Below are positions 53,241 to 61,711 of a stretch of 64,000 nucleotides of DNA, piece by piece (positions within the stretch are counted from its first letter, which is position 1; each line of letters starts with the position of its first letter). The notes below the pieces were generated by a model. The model was not told the DNA's origin and searched no databases. It saw only the letters and a program-made list of their open reading frames with translations. The translations under genes were made by a program, and so were the position numbers. Source of the DNA: Wolbachia endosymbiont of Aedes albopictus (GTDB taxonomy: Bacteria > Pseudomonadota > Alphaproteobacteria > Rickettsiales > Anaplasmataceae); contig NZ_CP101657.1 of NCBI RefSeq assembly GCF_024804185.1, forward strand, positions 992,001 to 1,056,000, read 5' to 3'.

Positions 53241-53789
53241 CTACAAAACAACCTTTGGTTCGCGAAATGGAGAATACATCTTCTTCACTTCAGACAAATG
53301 GCTACTTACCCCCGATTCACGATCTTTGTAAATAGCAGAAACATGCCGCATAATACCTAGTTTTATCTGCTCAGGAACATTGTCATAGCCAGCCTCGTAT
53401 ACAACATCAACTCTTATTGCATTCAAATAATTGAAAAACTCAACGTAGCCCCCTACATCACTAAAATAATACTTAAGTGTTCTCTTCTCTTGACCTTTAG
53501 ACATCATTGCAGTAGCCAATACTATCTTACTCACAGGGCCATAGCTTAAATAGATCCTACGAGGTACATAATCTTCATATGAAACTTGCCATGTTTGTTT
53601 CACCAGTGACTTTTCCATATGCCACTCAGCATAATCAGTTGCCATAAAAATTAGATCTGAAATCAACTTATCATCCTGGTCGTTCTCAATACGTAAAAAA
53701 GATTTAACCTCTTCTAAAGTAACTGGAAAAGATTCAGGCTTAGATTTACGTTGCACATGTATTCTTGGTGAAGTAGATCTTGTTGACAT
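53241..53789 (-). CDS. gp6-like head-tail connector (GTA g6-like)
   Basis: 182 aa. PVTLEEVKSFLRIENDQDDK then LISDLIFMATDYAEWHM match the phage gp6-like head-tail connector family, followed by AIRVDVVYEAGYDNVPEQIK and MRHVSAIYKDRES. It forms the ring that joins portal and tail in HK97-type phages and RcGTA. GGAGGGTTATC precedes the ATG. It is on the same strand as and upstream of the g8- and g9-like genes. Confidence 0.82.
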   Translation of the reverse strand: MSTRSTSPRIHVQRKSKPESFPVTLEEVKSFLRIENDQDDKLISDLIFMATDYAEWHMEKSLVKQTWQVSYEDYVPRRIYLSYGPVSKIVLATAMMSKGQEKRTLKYYFSDVGGYVEFFNYLNAIRVDVVYEAGYDNVPEQIKLGIMRHVSAIYKDRESGVSSHLSEVKKMYSPFREPKVVL

Positions 53790-53931
53790 GATAACCCTCC
53801 TTTTTGATATAGTTAGAATAAGTAAGGTTTACCTCGTTTATCGTGGGGTAAATCTTACTTACTTTAGCTATGCAGCTTGCATTCAAATTAAGTTGAATTG
53901 GCGCAGCAACAACTCTGAGTGCTTGAATTCT

Positions 53932-54243
53932 TTATCGTATGAATATATTAAGAAGAGAACGTATTAAAGCTGCTTCTCCTTTTTTATTGATAAAATTTGA
54001 ACTTATAGCATATTCAACTAGGCTGGATTTTAGTAGATTAACATTTTGAGAATGAATATTATTGAAGATGGAGTTTAACTCTTTAGCAAGCAGACTGCGA
54101 AATTTTTGCACACTGTCATATGCGATGTTTTCAAGTTCATGTGCAAATTTATCTTGAGCTATAGTTGTTATATCTTCAATTTCCTTATTAAACTCTTCTA
54201 GCTTTTTTTCTTTATTTTTAAAATTTTTCGTAAAAGTTTTCAT
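53932..54243 (-). CDS. 103-aa hypothetical helical protein upstream of the GTA-like connector
   Basis: Starts at the ATG at 54243 (MKTFTKNFKNKEKKLEEFNK); a longer frame adds five residues. It is highly charged and helical, with AQDKFAHELENIAYDSVQKF in the middle. No signal or membrane helix. It lies where a GTA capsid or small structural gene might be, but nothing in it proves that. Function unknown. Confidence 0.5.
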   Translation of the reverse strand: MKTFTKNFKNKEKKLEEFNKEIEDITTIAQDKFAHELENIAYDSVQKFRSLLAKELNSIFNNIHSQNVNLLKSSLVEYAISSNFINKKGEAALIRSLLNIFIR

Positions 54244-54612
54244 ATCAATTAAACTCAACTACTATTATGATTATAATGATAATGAAAAACTACCGAAGTA
54301 AAAAATTCACACTACTGTGTAACTCATAACTGTACGAACATTGCAATTTGGGCCTACCAGGAGGGCAATGTCTTTTATCGAAGTATCCTCTTCTTGTCAT
54401 CCCAGTGCTTGACACTGGGATCCAGGAATTTTATTAAGTTGGTAAGCATAAAAGTAGCCGTTTTATGTTAAAACACAACGTTCTTGATGAGATTACGGCA
54501 AGGCTGGATTCCAGTGTCAAGCACTGGAACGACATCATCCTTTTTTGGGGATTTCAGTGCAGCTACTTGCATCTGCCACCTACAAACTGCAATGTTCGTA
54601 CAGATGTAGGTG
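54244..54612. other. Gap holding MITE-like unit 3
   Basis: Mostly the element at 54328-54604, with about 80 nt of AT-rich DNA before it that may carry the promoter for the minus-strand gene ending at 53932. Confidence 0.5.
54328..54604. mobile_element. MITE-like unit 3
   Basis: 277 bp. Left end AACTGTACGAACATTGCAAT and right end (complement) ATCTGTACGAACATTGCAGT. The interior has CTACCAGGAGGGCAATG and type-2 palindromes (CATCCCAGTGCTTGACACTG). The right end stops 8 nt before the ankyrin gene stop. Confidence 0.75.
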
Positions 54613-56013
54613 CTAAGTTTTACAAACACCATGTTGTGCTAAACCTTGAATATCCACTTCTTTCAATTCAGTGTCAGGAGCAATGGGTTTTGATATTGTG
54701 TATGTAATGCCACCGGCTATCAGTGCAGATACCACAGAAGCTGTAACTATTAATAGAGCAGACAATCCGGAAGCAATGCTAAGAGCAGCACCTACTGTTA
54801 ACATAGCTGCAAGGCTCGCGTAGGCAACTTTTGGGGAAAATTGTCTTTTTCCTACTTTTTCTAGCGACACTTCATTTGTTTTAGTTTTTGTTTTGTCTAG
54901 TTCACCCTTAAGTGGTGTGTTTTCATTCTCCAGACTTTTTATTTTTTGTTTTAGTGATTGATTCTCTTCATTGAGTTTCTCCAGTGTGTCCAGCCTAGCC
55001 CCATGTCCAGTGAAATAACTTCTCAATTCTGTTAGTTCTTTTTGCGCTTTTTCTAATGGTACTTCATTTGTTTTAGTTTTTGTTTTTTCTAATTCACTAT
55101 TAAGCGTTGTGTTTTTACTTTTTAGATCTTGTATTTGTTGTTTTAGTGATAGATTCTCTTCTAAGCAATTAGAATGCTGACTTTCTGTTTTGTCTAATTT
55201 ATCCTTAAGCGCTGCGTTTTTATTTTCTAGATCTTGCATTTTTTGTTTTAGTGATTCATTCTCCTTTTGGTTCTGTTCCTTCTTTGCATCAATGTCTTCT
55301 TCACCTTCTAATTCAGTAAATATTCCACTGTCGTTACTACTACTACTTTCATCAGTAGAATTTAAAGAGGTCCGTTTATTACCATTTTCTAGTGCAGCAG
55401 TTGCAATACTTCTTTTTTTCACAGTTTGTGCCGGAATTCCATGATTGCCCTGCAATAAACGGTAGCTACCTCCTCCTTCAATCCTTATGTTAAGATCTCT
55501 TGCTTTTTCCTTAGGCTTTGTACGATAACTTTCTTCTGCTGCCTCTAACATTTTTATTATAGTATCCCTGCTTGGCACATTACCAACCATCTCTCTTGGA
55601 GTCCTATTTTTGCTTTTCAATGAAGGATTAACTCGATTATCACTTAGTAACAGCTCTATTATGTTTTCATTGCCATAAAAAGCAGCAATGTGCAAAGCAG
55701 TTAGTCCATCATCTTTAGATCCATCTTTCACTCGAGCGTTAACACTTGCTTTCCTTTCTAGTAGAAGTTCTACTGTCAATAAATTGTTACATGCCGCAGC
55801 AAGATGTAATAATGTCCAATCTTCTCTTTTACTTGAAGTTTCTACACTGAATTGATGATCCTTATCAAAAAAATAACAAAATTTGTTATACTCTGCTTCA
55901 TTTTTTTTGTGTAACTCATTTTTTATTCTTTCAAGCAAATTATCCTTATTTAAATCTTTACTCTTGCTTACCTCATTTATTATTTCAAAAAACTTTTCCT
56001 TTTCTATTGCCAT
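54613..56013 (-). CDS. Ankyrin/coiled-coil protein with C-terminal membrane hairpin
   Basis: 466 aa from the ATG at 56013 (GAGAGGAAATGTT upstream). Ankyrin repeats at about 70-145 (TLLHLAAACNNLLTVELLLE, then LTALHIAAFYGNENIIELLL). A Ser-rich linker follows. The coiled coil at about 235-400 is built of related blocks (SLKQ-DLE-KN-LK-ELDKTKTKTNEV). A hydrophobic hairpin (about 405-445) and a short polar tail end the protein. No signal peptide. The plan resembles secreted proteins that insert into host or vacuole membranes; this is inference. Confidence 0.72.
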   Translation of the reverse strand: MAIEKEKFFEIINEVSKSKDLNKDNLLERIKNELHKKNEAEYNKFCYFFDKDHQFSVETSSKREDWTLLHLAAACNNLLTVELLLERKASVNARVKDGSKDDGLTALHIAAFYGNENIIELLLSDNRVNPSLKSKNRTPREMVGNVPSRDTIIKMLEAAEESYRTKPKEKARDLNIRIEGGGSYRLLQGNHGIPAQTVKKRSIATAALENGNKRTSLNSTDESSSSNDSGIFTELEGEEDIDAKKEQNQKENESLKQKMQDLENKNAALKDKLDKTESQHSNCLEENLSLKQQIQDLKSKNTTLNSELEKTKTKTNEVPLEKAQKELTELRSYFTGHGARLDTLEKLNEENQSLKQKIKSLENENTPLKGELDKTKTKTNEVSLEKVGKRQFSPKVAYASLAAMLTVGAALSIASGLSALLIVTASVVSALIAGGITYTISKPIAPDTELKEVDIQGLAQHGVCKT

Positions 56014-56156
56014 AACATTTCCTCTCAATTTATTTATTATTGCTGAATAGTATCACAAAAAAGTTAAGTTTGTCGAAATTCCATGTTTGATCTAAAAATT
56101 AGTCATAAACATTTTCTATGCAAGTAGCTGACACTGGTTTACTTTATGATGATGTC

Positions 56157-56395
56157 ATGAAAGTAGCTTTCCATCCAAAAGGGTGTCATCCCAGTGCCTA
56201 TTTCTTTGTCATCCCAGTGCGTGACACTGGGATCTCATTTCGTAACTTCATAGTATAAATTATTTCAAATTGTATCTATTTGCAAATATAGTAATTTTGC
56301 ATAAAAAATTAGATCCCAGTGTCACGCACTGGGATGACAAGAAGAGGGCTACTCGGATGACAAAAAAAGGAGCACTGGAATAACACCTTCCTGCC
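56157..56395. repeat. Cluster of type-2 palindromes
   Basis: Units GGTGTCATCCCAGTGCC, GCGTGACACTGGGATC and TCACGCACTGGGATGAC separated by AT-rich spacers. Part is the inverse of 50304-50480. Non-coding. Confidence 0.8.
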
Positions 56396-56737
56396 CAGTT
56401 CATGTTGCTATAAACATTAAGAAATTTACCAAACGAAAAAAAAGGCGAAAGAGACCCCGCGGTGCGAGTTTTGACTCTATATTACTGTAAGTGGCGCTGT
56501 AATAATGTGCTAACGCTTAAAATAAGCGCGATTTGGCTGAATGTAGAAAAAATAAAAAAGACATGCAGCCGCTATAATTTTACGTAATCCGCCAATAAAT
56601 ACTCTGAGTTTTTTACTGAATTTTGTCATTGAACCCGCGCGGATCAAAAACAAGTTTTGAGTCACAAATACCCTTATTATCATAATAAGGGGGCTGGCGG
56701 AGTTTGTCAAGCAAGTTTTTTCGTTTCTGCGGGCTAC
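56356..56737 (-). repeat. About 380-bp dispersed element, copy D (inverted partner of copy C)
   Basis: Opposite orientation to copy C, with matching extra flanks. Promoter boxes on the minus strand: TTGACA (56705-56710) and TATTAT (56682-56687), 17 bp apart. Its right end is 11 nt from the rlmE stop. Confidence 0.85.
56510..56629 (-). CDS. 39-aa conserved micro-ORF of the dispersed element (copy D)
   Basis: Encodes MTKFSKKLRVFIGGLRKIIA, then the hydrophobic stretch and QPNRAYFKR. Only an H-to-R change separates it from copy C. Translation is unproven. Confidence 0.4.
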   Translation of the reverse strand: MTKFSKKLRVFIGGLRKIIAAACLFYFFYIQPNRAYFKR

Positions 56738-56748
56738 CTGGGTTAATA

Positions 56749-57393
56749 TTATATAAAAGGTCTGCTGCCAATAAAGCCTAAACTTACCAAATACATTTCT
56801 GTAGATTCAGATCTGCTTGACTTCGGTTTAAAATATTTTACTGTTTTAAACATTTCTTTTAGCTCGTTACAAAAATCTTTATCAGATTCTCCTTGGAAAA
56901 TTTTTACTACAAACGTCCCACCATGGCTCAAGAAATGCTTTGCAAAATTGAGTGCTGCTTCACATAAAAGCATAATTCTGATATGATCCAACGATTTTAA
57001 ACCACAAGATTCGGGCGCCATGTCAGATAAAATTACATCAAATTTTTGATCCTTGAATTTTTCTCTTAAAATTTCAAGCCCATTGATAATATCACATTGT
57101 ATAAACTCTACTCCATTAATTGCGTTCATTGGTTTCATGTCAAGAGCAACTACATTTGCACCTTTCTGAGACACGACTTGTGACCATCCACCAGGAGAAG
57201 CACCAAGATCAATAATTTTTTGCCCTTCTTGGAATAATTTAAATTTATTATCCATTTCTACCAGCTTATATGCTGAGCGTGACCTATAACCATCCTTGCT
57301 AGTTTTTCGCACATACTGATCATTCAAATGAAGATGTAGCCACCTTGTTGAAGATAGTTTTCTGCCTCTAGCCGTCTTTACTCTAGTTTTTAT
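56749..57393 (-). CDS. rlmE: 23S rRNA (uridine-2'-O)-methyltransferase, non-ATG start
   Basis: Methylates U2552 of 23S rRNA. The core YRSRSAYKLVEMDNKF, the SAM site IDLGASPGGWSQVV and DVILSDMAPESCG (catalytic Asp) are clear. A TTG at 57327 would give 192 aa, but the frame stays open upstream and encodes GRKLSSTRWLHLHLNDQYVR, the conserved family N-terminus. No ATG, GTG or TTG lies upstream of that segment before the in-frame stop near 57420. ATA at 57393 would give 214 aa, close to the usual 209; this start is inferred. The gene follows the popZ-like gene closely. Confidence 0.85.
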   Translation of the reverse strand: MKTRVKTARGRKLSSTRWLHLHLNDQYVRKTSKDGYRSRSAYKLVEMDNKFKLFQEGQKIIDLGASPGGWSQVVSQKGANVVALDMKPMNAINGVEFIQCDIINGLEILREKFKDQKFDVILSDMAPESCGLKSLDHIRIMLLCEAALNFAKHFLSHGGTFVVKIFQGESDKDFCNELKEMFKTVKYFKPKSSRSESTEMYLVSLGFIGSRPFI

Positions 57394-57403
57394 TGCTAAT
57401 ACC

Positions 57404-57979
57404 CTACTTATTATTGATTATATCTTTGAGCTCTTTTTCAACTACTTCTTTTACCAGTGCATGTAGATATTTATTCAGCCATTCTGAGAGCTGAGGTTTT
57501 AAAAGAGATGTAACTAATTCTTCAACAGTAAGATTCGCTCTTTTTTGTTGTTTATGCTGCAATTTGTTTTGCATTTTTCCAAGCAGCGCTTTGATCTCTT
57601 CCATATTCTCTTTTAAAATTAGATGATCATTATTTTGCGCTTGTAAGCCACTATTACTTGCTTTGTTATTACTCATTTGGATGTTATCGTACAAATAAAT
57701 ATCTTTTTTTTCTTCTGAATTGCAGCTATGGCCATTAAATTGGTTATTGTTGTAAGCCATTTCCTCACTTTGGTCATCATTATCAATGTCCTCTTCTTTA
57801 CCATTTTCTTTTTTGCCATCTTCTTCCATATCTTCTAGATACTCTTCTTCAAGGCATAGCACATCATCATTTTCATCCTTTATTTCTGCTTTATCGTTAC
57901 TTGCGTTTTTACCCGATATAGCTTTTTTTATATCTTCTAGAATATCTTTTACAGATTGATTGCCTTGTTCATCATGCAT
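57404..57979 (-). CDS. DUF2497 (PopZ-like) protein
   Basis: 191 aa. The N-terminal segment SVKDILEDIKKAISGK, a long acidic Asp/Glu-rich middle (about 30-80), and a C-terminal helical domain (VEELVTSLLKPQLSEWLNKY, then LHALVKEVVEKELKDII) match the PopZ/DUF2497 family. PopZ forms polar condensates anchoring chromosome origins in Caulobacter; a similar polar organising role here is inferred. It is upstream of rlmE and likely cotranscribed. Confidence 0.82.
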   Translation of the reverse strand: MHDEQGNQSVKDILEDIKKAISGKNASNDKAEIKDENDDVLCLEEEYLEDMEEDGKKENGKEEDIDNDDQSEEMAYNNNQFNGHSCNSEEKKDIYLYDNIQMSNNKASNSGLQAQNNDHLILKENMEEIKALLGKMQNKLQHKQQKRANLTVEELVTSLLKPQLSEWLNKYLHALVKEVVEKELKDIINNK

Positions 57980-57998
57980 AGTGCTAATACCATTAAAT

Positions 57999-59234
57999 TT
58001 AGAGGTTTATACTATTTATCATAAAAAGCAAGTTGTAAACACTAATCACATAATTGCTTTGTGCTTCAACTAAGTCTAAACGTGCTTTAAATAATGCATC
58101 TTCAGTGTCCAAAAGGTCAGATGTACTCTTTAAATTTAAGTTTACCTCTTGCTCAACTCCTTCCAATGCTAGAGCTGCTGCTCTTTCCGCTTCTTGACTT
58201 GCTTTAATAATGGCTTTTGCTGTTAGCACATTATTCCAAGCATTTACAACTGCTTGTTCTATATTTTTTACCATTTCATAATAATTGTAGGTAGATTTTT
58301 TTGCATCCATTTTAGCTCTACTGACACCAAAAGCATTCACTCCTTTTTTAAAGATTGGAACATCAAGAGTAAAAACTATATGAACATTTTCTAATAGCTT
58401 GTCTAATTTTACACCATCCTTCCCAAAATTTTTGCTTGCGCTTAGATTTAAAGAAGGAAGCCACTTGGAGCTTTCAGCGATCACTTCCATTCCGGCTGCT
58501 CTTTTTTGATAAACTGCTGCTTTTAAAGATAAATTATTGGTTTTTGCTAATTGTAAACATTCATTTAGCTCTGGAACAGAAGGTAGTTTATCATTAGCCT
58601 CAGAAAGTTCATCAGCATCTTCGCCAATTAAATGATAATAAGCAATATTTGCCAACTTTAATTTACCCTCAGCATCAACTCTTTCGGATATAGAAGACGA
58701 GAATTTTGCTTTTGCTAACAAAACTTCAGCATTGGTTACCTCTCCAAGGGAAAAGCGTTTTTTCATAGCTGACAAATGTTCCAAAGAAACGCGTTCTTTA
58801 TGTTCTCTGAGCTTTAATATTTCTGTCTTTTGTAAAACACCAACATATGCTTTCACAGCATTAAGTGCAACCTCTTGTTTTAATTGCTGAAATCGCATTT
58901 TTTCTGCTTTGAGAAGATGACTTGATCGACTGAATGTGGCAAAGGTGCCACCGCCATCTATTATCCTTTGGCTTAATATTAGACGTTTTCCAGGTAAATT
59001 AGGTTGATTATAAAGATTAAAATTACTATCAAAATTGTACTGCAAACTAATGTCAGGTAAAAATCCAGCTAACCCAGAAGACTTAAGCTGTTTTTCTGCG
59101 CTTTTATATTGGTAAAATTGAGACTTTATTTTTGAGCTATTTTTGATGGCTTTGCTTATCACTTCTCCCACATCAGTTGCATAGCAACTTATAGTACCAA
59201 AAATGATCGCAAGTGTAATAATCAATCGAAACAT
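57999..59234 (-). CDS. TolC-family outer membrane efflux/secretion channel
   Basis: 411 aa with signal peptide (about 1-19). Two long helical repeats of the outer membrane efflux protein fold are seen, e.g. KRFSLGEVTNAEVLLAKAKF and its duplicate region LNLKSTSDLLDTEDALFKAR. Forms the trimeric exit duct for type I secretion or efflux. The HlyD-type adaptor at 9500 is a possible partner. It is 20 nt upstream of the popZ-like gene on the same strand. Confidence 0.9.
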   Translation of the reverse strand: MFRLIITLAIIFGTISCYATDVGEVISKAIKNSSKIKSQFYQYKSAEKQLKSSGLAGFLPDISLQYNFDSNFNLYNQPNLPGKRLILSQRIIDGGGTFATFSRSSHLLKAEKMRFQQLKQEVALNAVKAYVGVLQKTEILKLREHKERVSLEHLSAMKKRFSLGEVTNAEVLLAKAKFSSSISERVDAEGKLKLANIAYYHLIGEDADELSEANDKLPSVPELNECLQLAKTNNLSLKAAVYQKRAAGMEVIAESSKWLPSLNLSASKNFGKDGVKLDKLLENVHIVFTLDVPIFKKGVNAFGVSRAKMDAKKSTYNYYEMVKNIEQAVVNAWNNVLTAKAIIKASQEAERAAALALEGVEQEVNLNLKSTSDLLDTEDALFKARLDLVEAQSNYVISVYNLLFMINSINL

Positions 59235-59293
59235 TCTACTTCCTGTGCATATTGGTTACGCAGTTCAATTACTAACATAAATTACTTTAATAA

Positions 59294-59339
59294 TCAACAA
59301 CTAATATTGTTGACACTATTGAGAAATTAAGTATATAGT
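59294..59339 (+). promoter_or_regulatory. Promoter of rplM-rpsI with overlapping inverted repeat
   Basis: TTGACA (59310-59315), an 18-bp spacer, TATAGT (59334-59339). A 7-bp inverted repeat TCAACAA / TTGTTGA (59294-59300, 59307-59313) overlaps the -35 box and could be an operator. It lies 28 nt before rplM. Confidence 0.55.
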
Positions 59340-59366
59340 AGCTTACTATTGTTTAGTTAAATTACA

Positions 59367-59825
59367 ATGAAAACTTTTTTCTTAAAAGAGAAACAAATCG
59401 ACAAAAAATGGTTTGTCATAGATGCAGAAGGATTAGTGGTAGGAAGGCTTGCAGCATTTGTAGCGACACTATTGCGTGGAAAGCATAAGCCTGAGTATAC
59501 ACCTCATATGGATTGTGGCGATAATGTAATTATTATTAACGCAGAAAAGGTGCATTTTACCGGGAAGAAGCTTAAAGATAAAGTTTACTATAAGCATACA
59601 GGTTATTCTGGTGGTTTGAAGAAAACTACTCCAAATAATATTTTAAATGGCAAATTTCCTGAGCGTATAATAAAAATGGCAGTGAAAAGGATGCTTGATG
59701 ATGGCCCTATGGCGCGTAGACGCTTTGAAAATTTGTATGTTTATTCTGGTTCAGAGCATAAGCATCAAGGGCAGCAACCTGAAAAGATAGATTTTGCCTC
59801 TTTGAATCGTAAAAATAAAAAGTAA
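59367..59825 (+). CDS. rplM: 50S ribosomal protein L13
   Basis: Early-assembly large-subunit protein. [20 protein letters not shown], then [16 protein letters not shown] and [11 protein letters not shown] are diagnostic. Length is 152 aa. First gene of the rplM-rpsI operon. Confidence 0.97.
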   Translation: MKTFFLKEKQIDKKWFVIDAEGLVVGRLAAFVATLLRGKHKPEYTPHMDCGDNVIIINAEKVHFTGKKLKDKVYYKHTGYSGGLKKTTPNNILNGKFPERIIKMAVKRMLDDGPMARRRFENLYVYSGSEHKHQGQQPEKIDFASLNRKNKK

Positions 59826-59835
59826 TGGAGTAAAA

Positions 59836-60291
59836 ATGAAGAGTTCTACAATAAATAATAATGATTGGTCAGAAAAGACAATTAAATCAGCAGTTGATTC
59901 GCTTGGTCGTTTATATGCTACAGGCCGAAGAAAAGAATCTGTAGCAAGGGTATGGATAAAGCCGGGAAGTGGAAAATTTAGTGTTAACAAAAAAGGCGAT
60001 CTAATTTCTTACTTTAAAAGAGAGTCAGTATGCCAAATAGTGAAAATGCCGTTTGTAGCAACTTCTACGTTAGACAAATATGATGTATTTGCAACTGTAA
60101 AAGGTGGAGGGCTATCTGGTCAAGCAGGTGCTCTAGCTCATGGAATAAGCAGAGCTTTGAGTAGTGTAAGCCAAGATTTGCATTCTATATTACGTAATGG
60201 TGAGTTCTTAACTAGAGATTCGCGTGTTGTTGAACGTAAGAAATATGGTCAACATAAAGCTCGGAAAAAGTGTCAATTTTCTAAGAGATAG
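59836..60291 (+). CDS. rpsI: 30S ribosomal protein S9
   Basis: Small-subunit head protein whose C-terminal tail reaches P-site t[42 protein letters not shown] and the end [10 protein letters not shown] are typical. Length is 151 aa with a short extra N-terminus. It is 10 nt after rplM. Confidence 0.97.
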   Translation: MKSSTINNNDWSEKTIKSAVDSLGRLYATGRRKESVARVWIKPGSGKFSVNKKGDLISYFKRESVCQIVKMPFVATSTLDKYDVFATVKGGGLSGQAGALAHGISRALSSVSQDLHSILRNGEFLTRDSRVVERKKYGQHKARKKCQFSKR

Positions 60292-60376
60292 TTATTTCAT
60301 AGTGGTATTTTTTTGTAAGTATTATAAAAATATTTGCAAAAGTGTATGATACCCTATATTTTTGTGATGAATTTAG

Positions 60377-60404
60377 TTGACTATCGGTGTCAACATAATA
60401 TGCT
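60377..60404 (+). promoter_or_regulatory. Possible promoter of the HU/IHF gene
   Basis: TTGACT, 16-bp spacer, TATGCT, 34 nt before the ATG. A short inverted repeat TTGAC..GTCAA spans the -35 region. Only moderately close to consensus. Confidence 0.35.
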
Positions 60405-60437
60405 ATTTGTGTGATTTTTTCAATATTAAGGTAATTT

Positions 60438-60749
60438 ATGAGTAAAGAAGATATAATAAAACAATTAAAGGAAGATTGTTCTGGTCAGAATATAGATATA
60501 ACAAAATCTGATTTGAGCAAGATTCATGATGCATTTATTAAAATAATAAAGGATGAGCTGCATGGGAAAGGTGAAATACGTTTGCATGGAATAGGAACAT
60601 TTTCTACTGCTATAAGTCAGGAGAAACAATGTCGTAACCCCCAAAATGGTGAGATCATGACTGTTCCTGAAAAGACAAGGGTAAAGTTTAAAACAAGCCA
60701 AACTCTTTTAAGTATTTTAAATGAGAAGAAAAAAGCAGCAGTTAGGTAG
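60438..60749 (+). CDS. HU/IHF-family DNA-binding protein
   Basis: 103 aa nucleoid protein. The segment [20 protein letters not shown], then [20 protein letters not shown] is the HU/IHF beta-arm with the NPxTG-like turn. The dimer bends DNA. Whether it is HU or an IHF subunit is not decided by eye. Its end overlaps convergent pdxJ by 8 nt. Confidence 0.9.
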   Translation: MSKEDIIKQLKEDCSGQNIDITKSDLSKIHDAFIKIIKDELHGKGEIRLHGIGTFSTAISQEKQCRNPQNGEIMTVPEKTRVKFKTSQTLLSILNEKKKAAVR

Positions 60750-61449
60750 ACATTATCATTTTCATTGTTTTTACTACGCTGTGTAAGCCATAAAATATAG
60801 CTTCGCTAATTAAATAGTGGCCTATGTTAAGAGCTGAGATGTGAGGTATTCTTGTCATCTTCTTAGCGTGTTTATAAGTTATGCCATGTCCTGCGTGGCA
60901 TTCTATTCCTAATTTATTGATGTACTCTGCAGCATTAGTAATTAACTGTAACTTTTTCTCTGATGGATTATCACAGTAATCCCCTGTGTGAATTTCTATT
61001 ATGTCAGGTTTTATCTCTAGCTTCTCAAGATATTTTAGTTGATTAATATTTGGATCGATAAACAGTGAGATTTTTATGCTAGAGCTATGCATTTCCTCTA
61101 TTATATTAGAAAGTTTACTGTGCATATTCACGATATCCAGGCCACCTTCGGTTGTTAATTCTTCTCTTTTTTCTGGTACTATACTAATCGAATAGGGTTT
61201 TACCCTCTTTGCTATTTCAAGCATTTCTTCCGTGGCTGCAATTTCAAGATTTAGCTCAGTGCTAATGCTCTTTTTTAGGTTAAATACGTCTTCATCTCTA
61301 ATATGCCTTCTATCTTCTCGTAAGTGTACAGTAATAAAGTCTGCTCCAGCATCAATAGCTATTTCTGCTGCTTTCAATGGATCTGGGTAGGAAGTTCCGC
61401 GTGCGTTGCGGAGGGTTGCAACGTGATCAATATTAACACCTAGTTTCAC
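60742..61449 (-). CDS. pdxJ: Pyridoxine 5'-phosphate synthase
   Basis: Last committed step of the DXP-dependent vitamin B6 pathway. [20 protein letters not shown] is the N-terminal signature, with [18 protein letters not shown] and [10 protein letters not shown] later. Length is 235 aa. It is monocistronic. Confidence 0.96.
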   Translation of the reverse strand: MKLGVNIDHVATLRNARGTSYPDPLKAAEIAIDAGADFITVHLREDRRHIRDEDVFNLKKSISTELNLEIAATEEMLEIAKRVKPYSISIVPEKREELTTEGGLDIVNMHSKLSNIIEEMHSSSIKISLFIDPNINQLKYLEKLEIKPDIIEIHTGDYCDNPSEKKLQLITNAAEYINKLGIECHAGHGITYKHAKKMTRIPHISALNIGHYLISEAIFYGLHSVVKTMKMIMST

Positions 61450-61711
61450 AATCTACCTCAAAAATTATTTATGGATTATACATGTTATCAGGTCTTTTGT
61501 ATAGTCATTGTTTGATTAGCAATACCATAGCCGAGAGACGGGGTTGGCAAAATGTGTCAAGATGGCCTAGCATCACGCACTGGAATGACATTTGGAAGTA
61601 TGTTATCCGTTTGTCACTTCTAAATGATAAGAGCCTCAATAAATTTATTAGTTTATTACATGTCTCTTTTCATGTATAAATCTATAGAAAGTTTTATACG
61701 GAAGTTGTTTT
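61450..61711. other. Intergenic region between divergent pdxJ and sucB
   Basis: Contains a fragment of a type-2 palindrome (GCATCACGCACTGGAATGAC, about 61567-61590), and just before it GGGGTTGGCAAAATGTGTCA, which weakly recalls the TTGACA end of the dispersed element. No gene is supported. Confidence 0.4.

Larger units (their letters stand above)
56014..56748. other. Repeat-filled region between the ankyrin gene and rlmE
   Basis: Type-2 palindromes (56157-56395) followed by repeat copy D (56356-56737). About 140 nt next to the ankyrin gene are plain AT-rich DNA and should contain its promoter. Confidence 0.6.

Noticed and set aside
52929-53360. Plus-strand 143-codon frame
   Set aside because: It runs through MITE-like unit 2 and the antisense of the g6-like gene; the residues (IPVLDTGIQP) are repeat translation.
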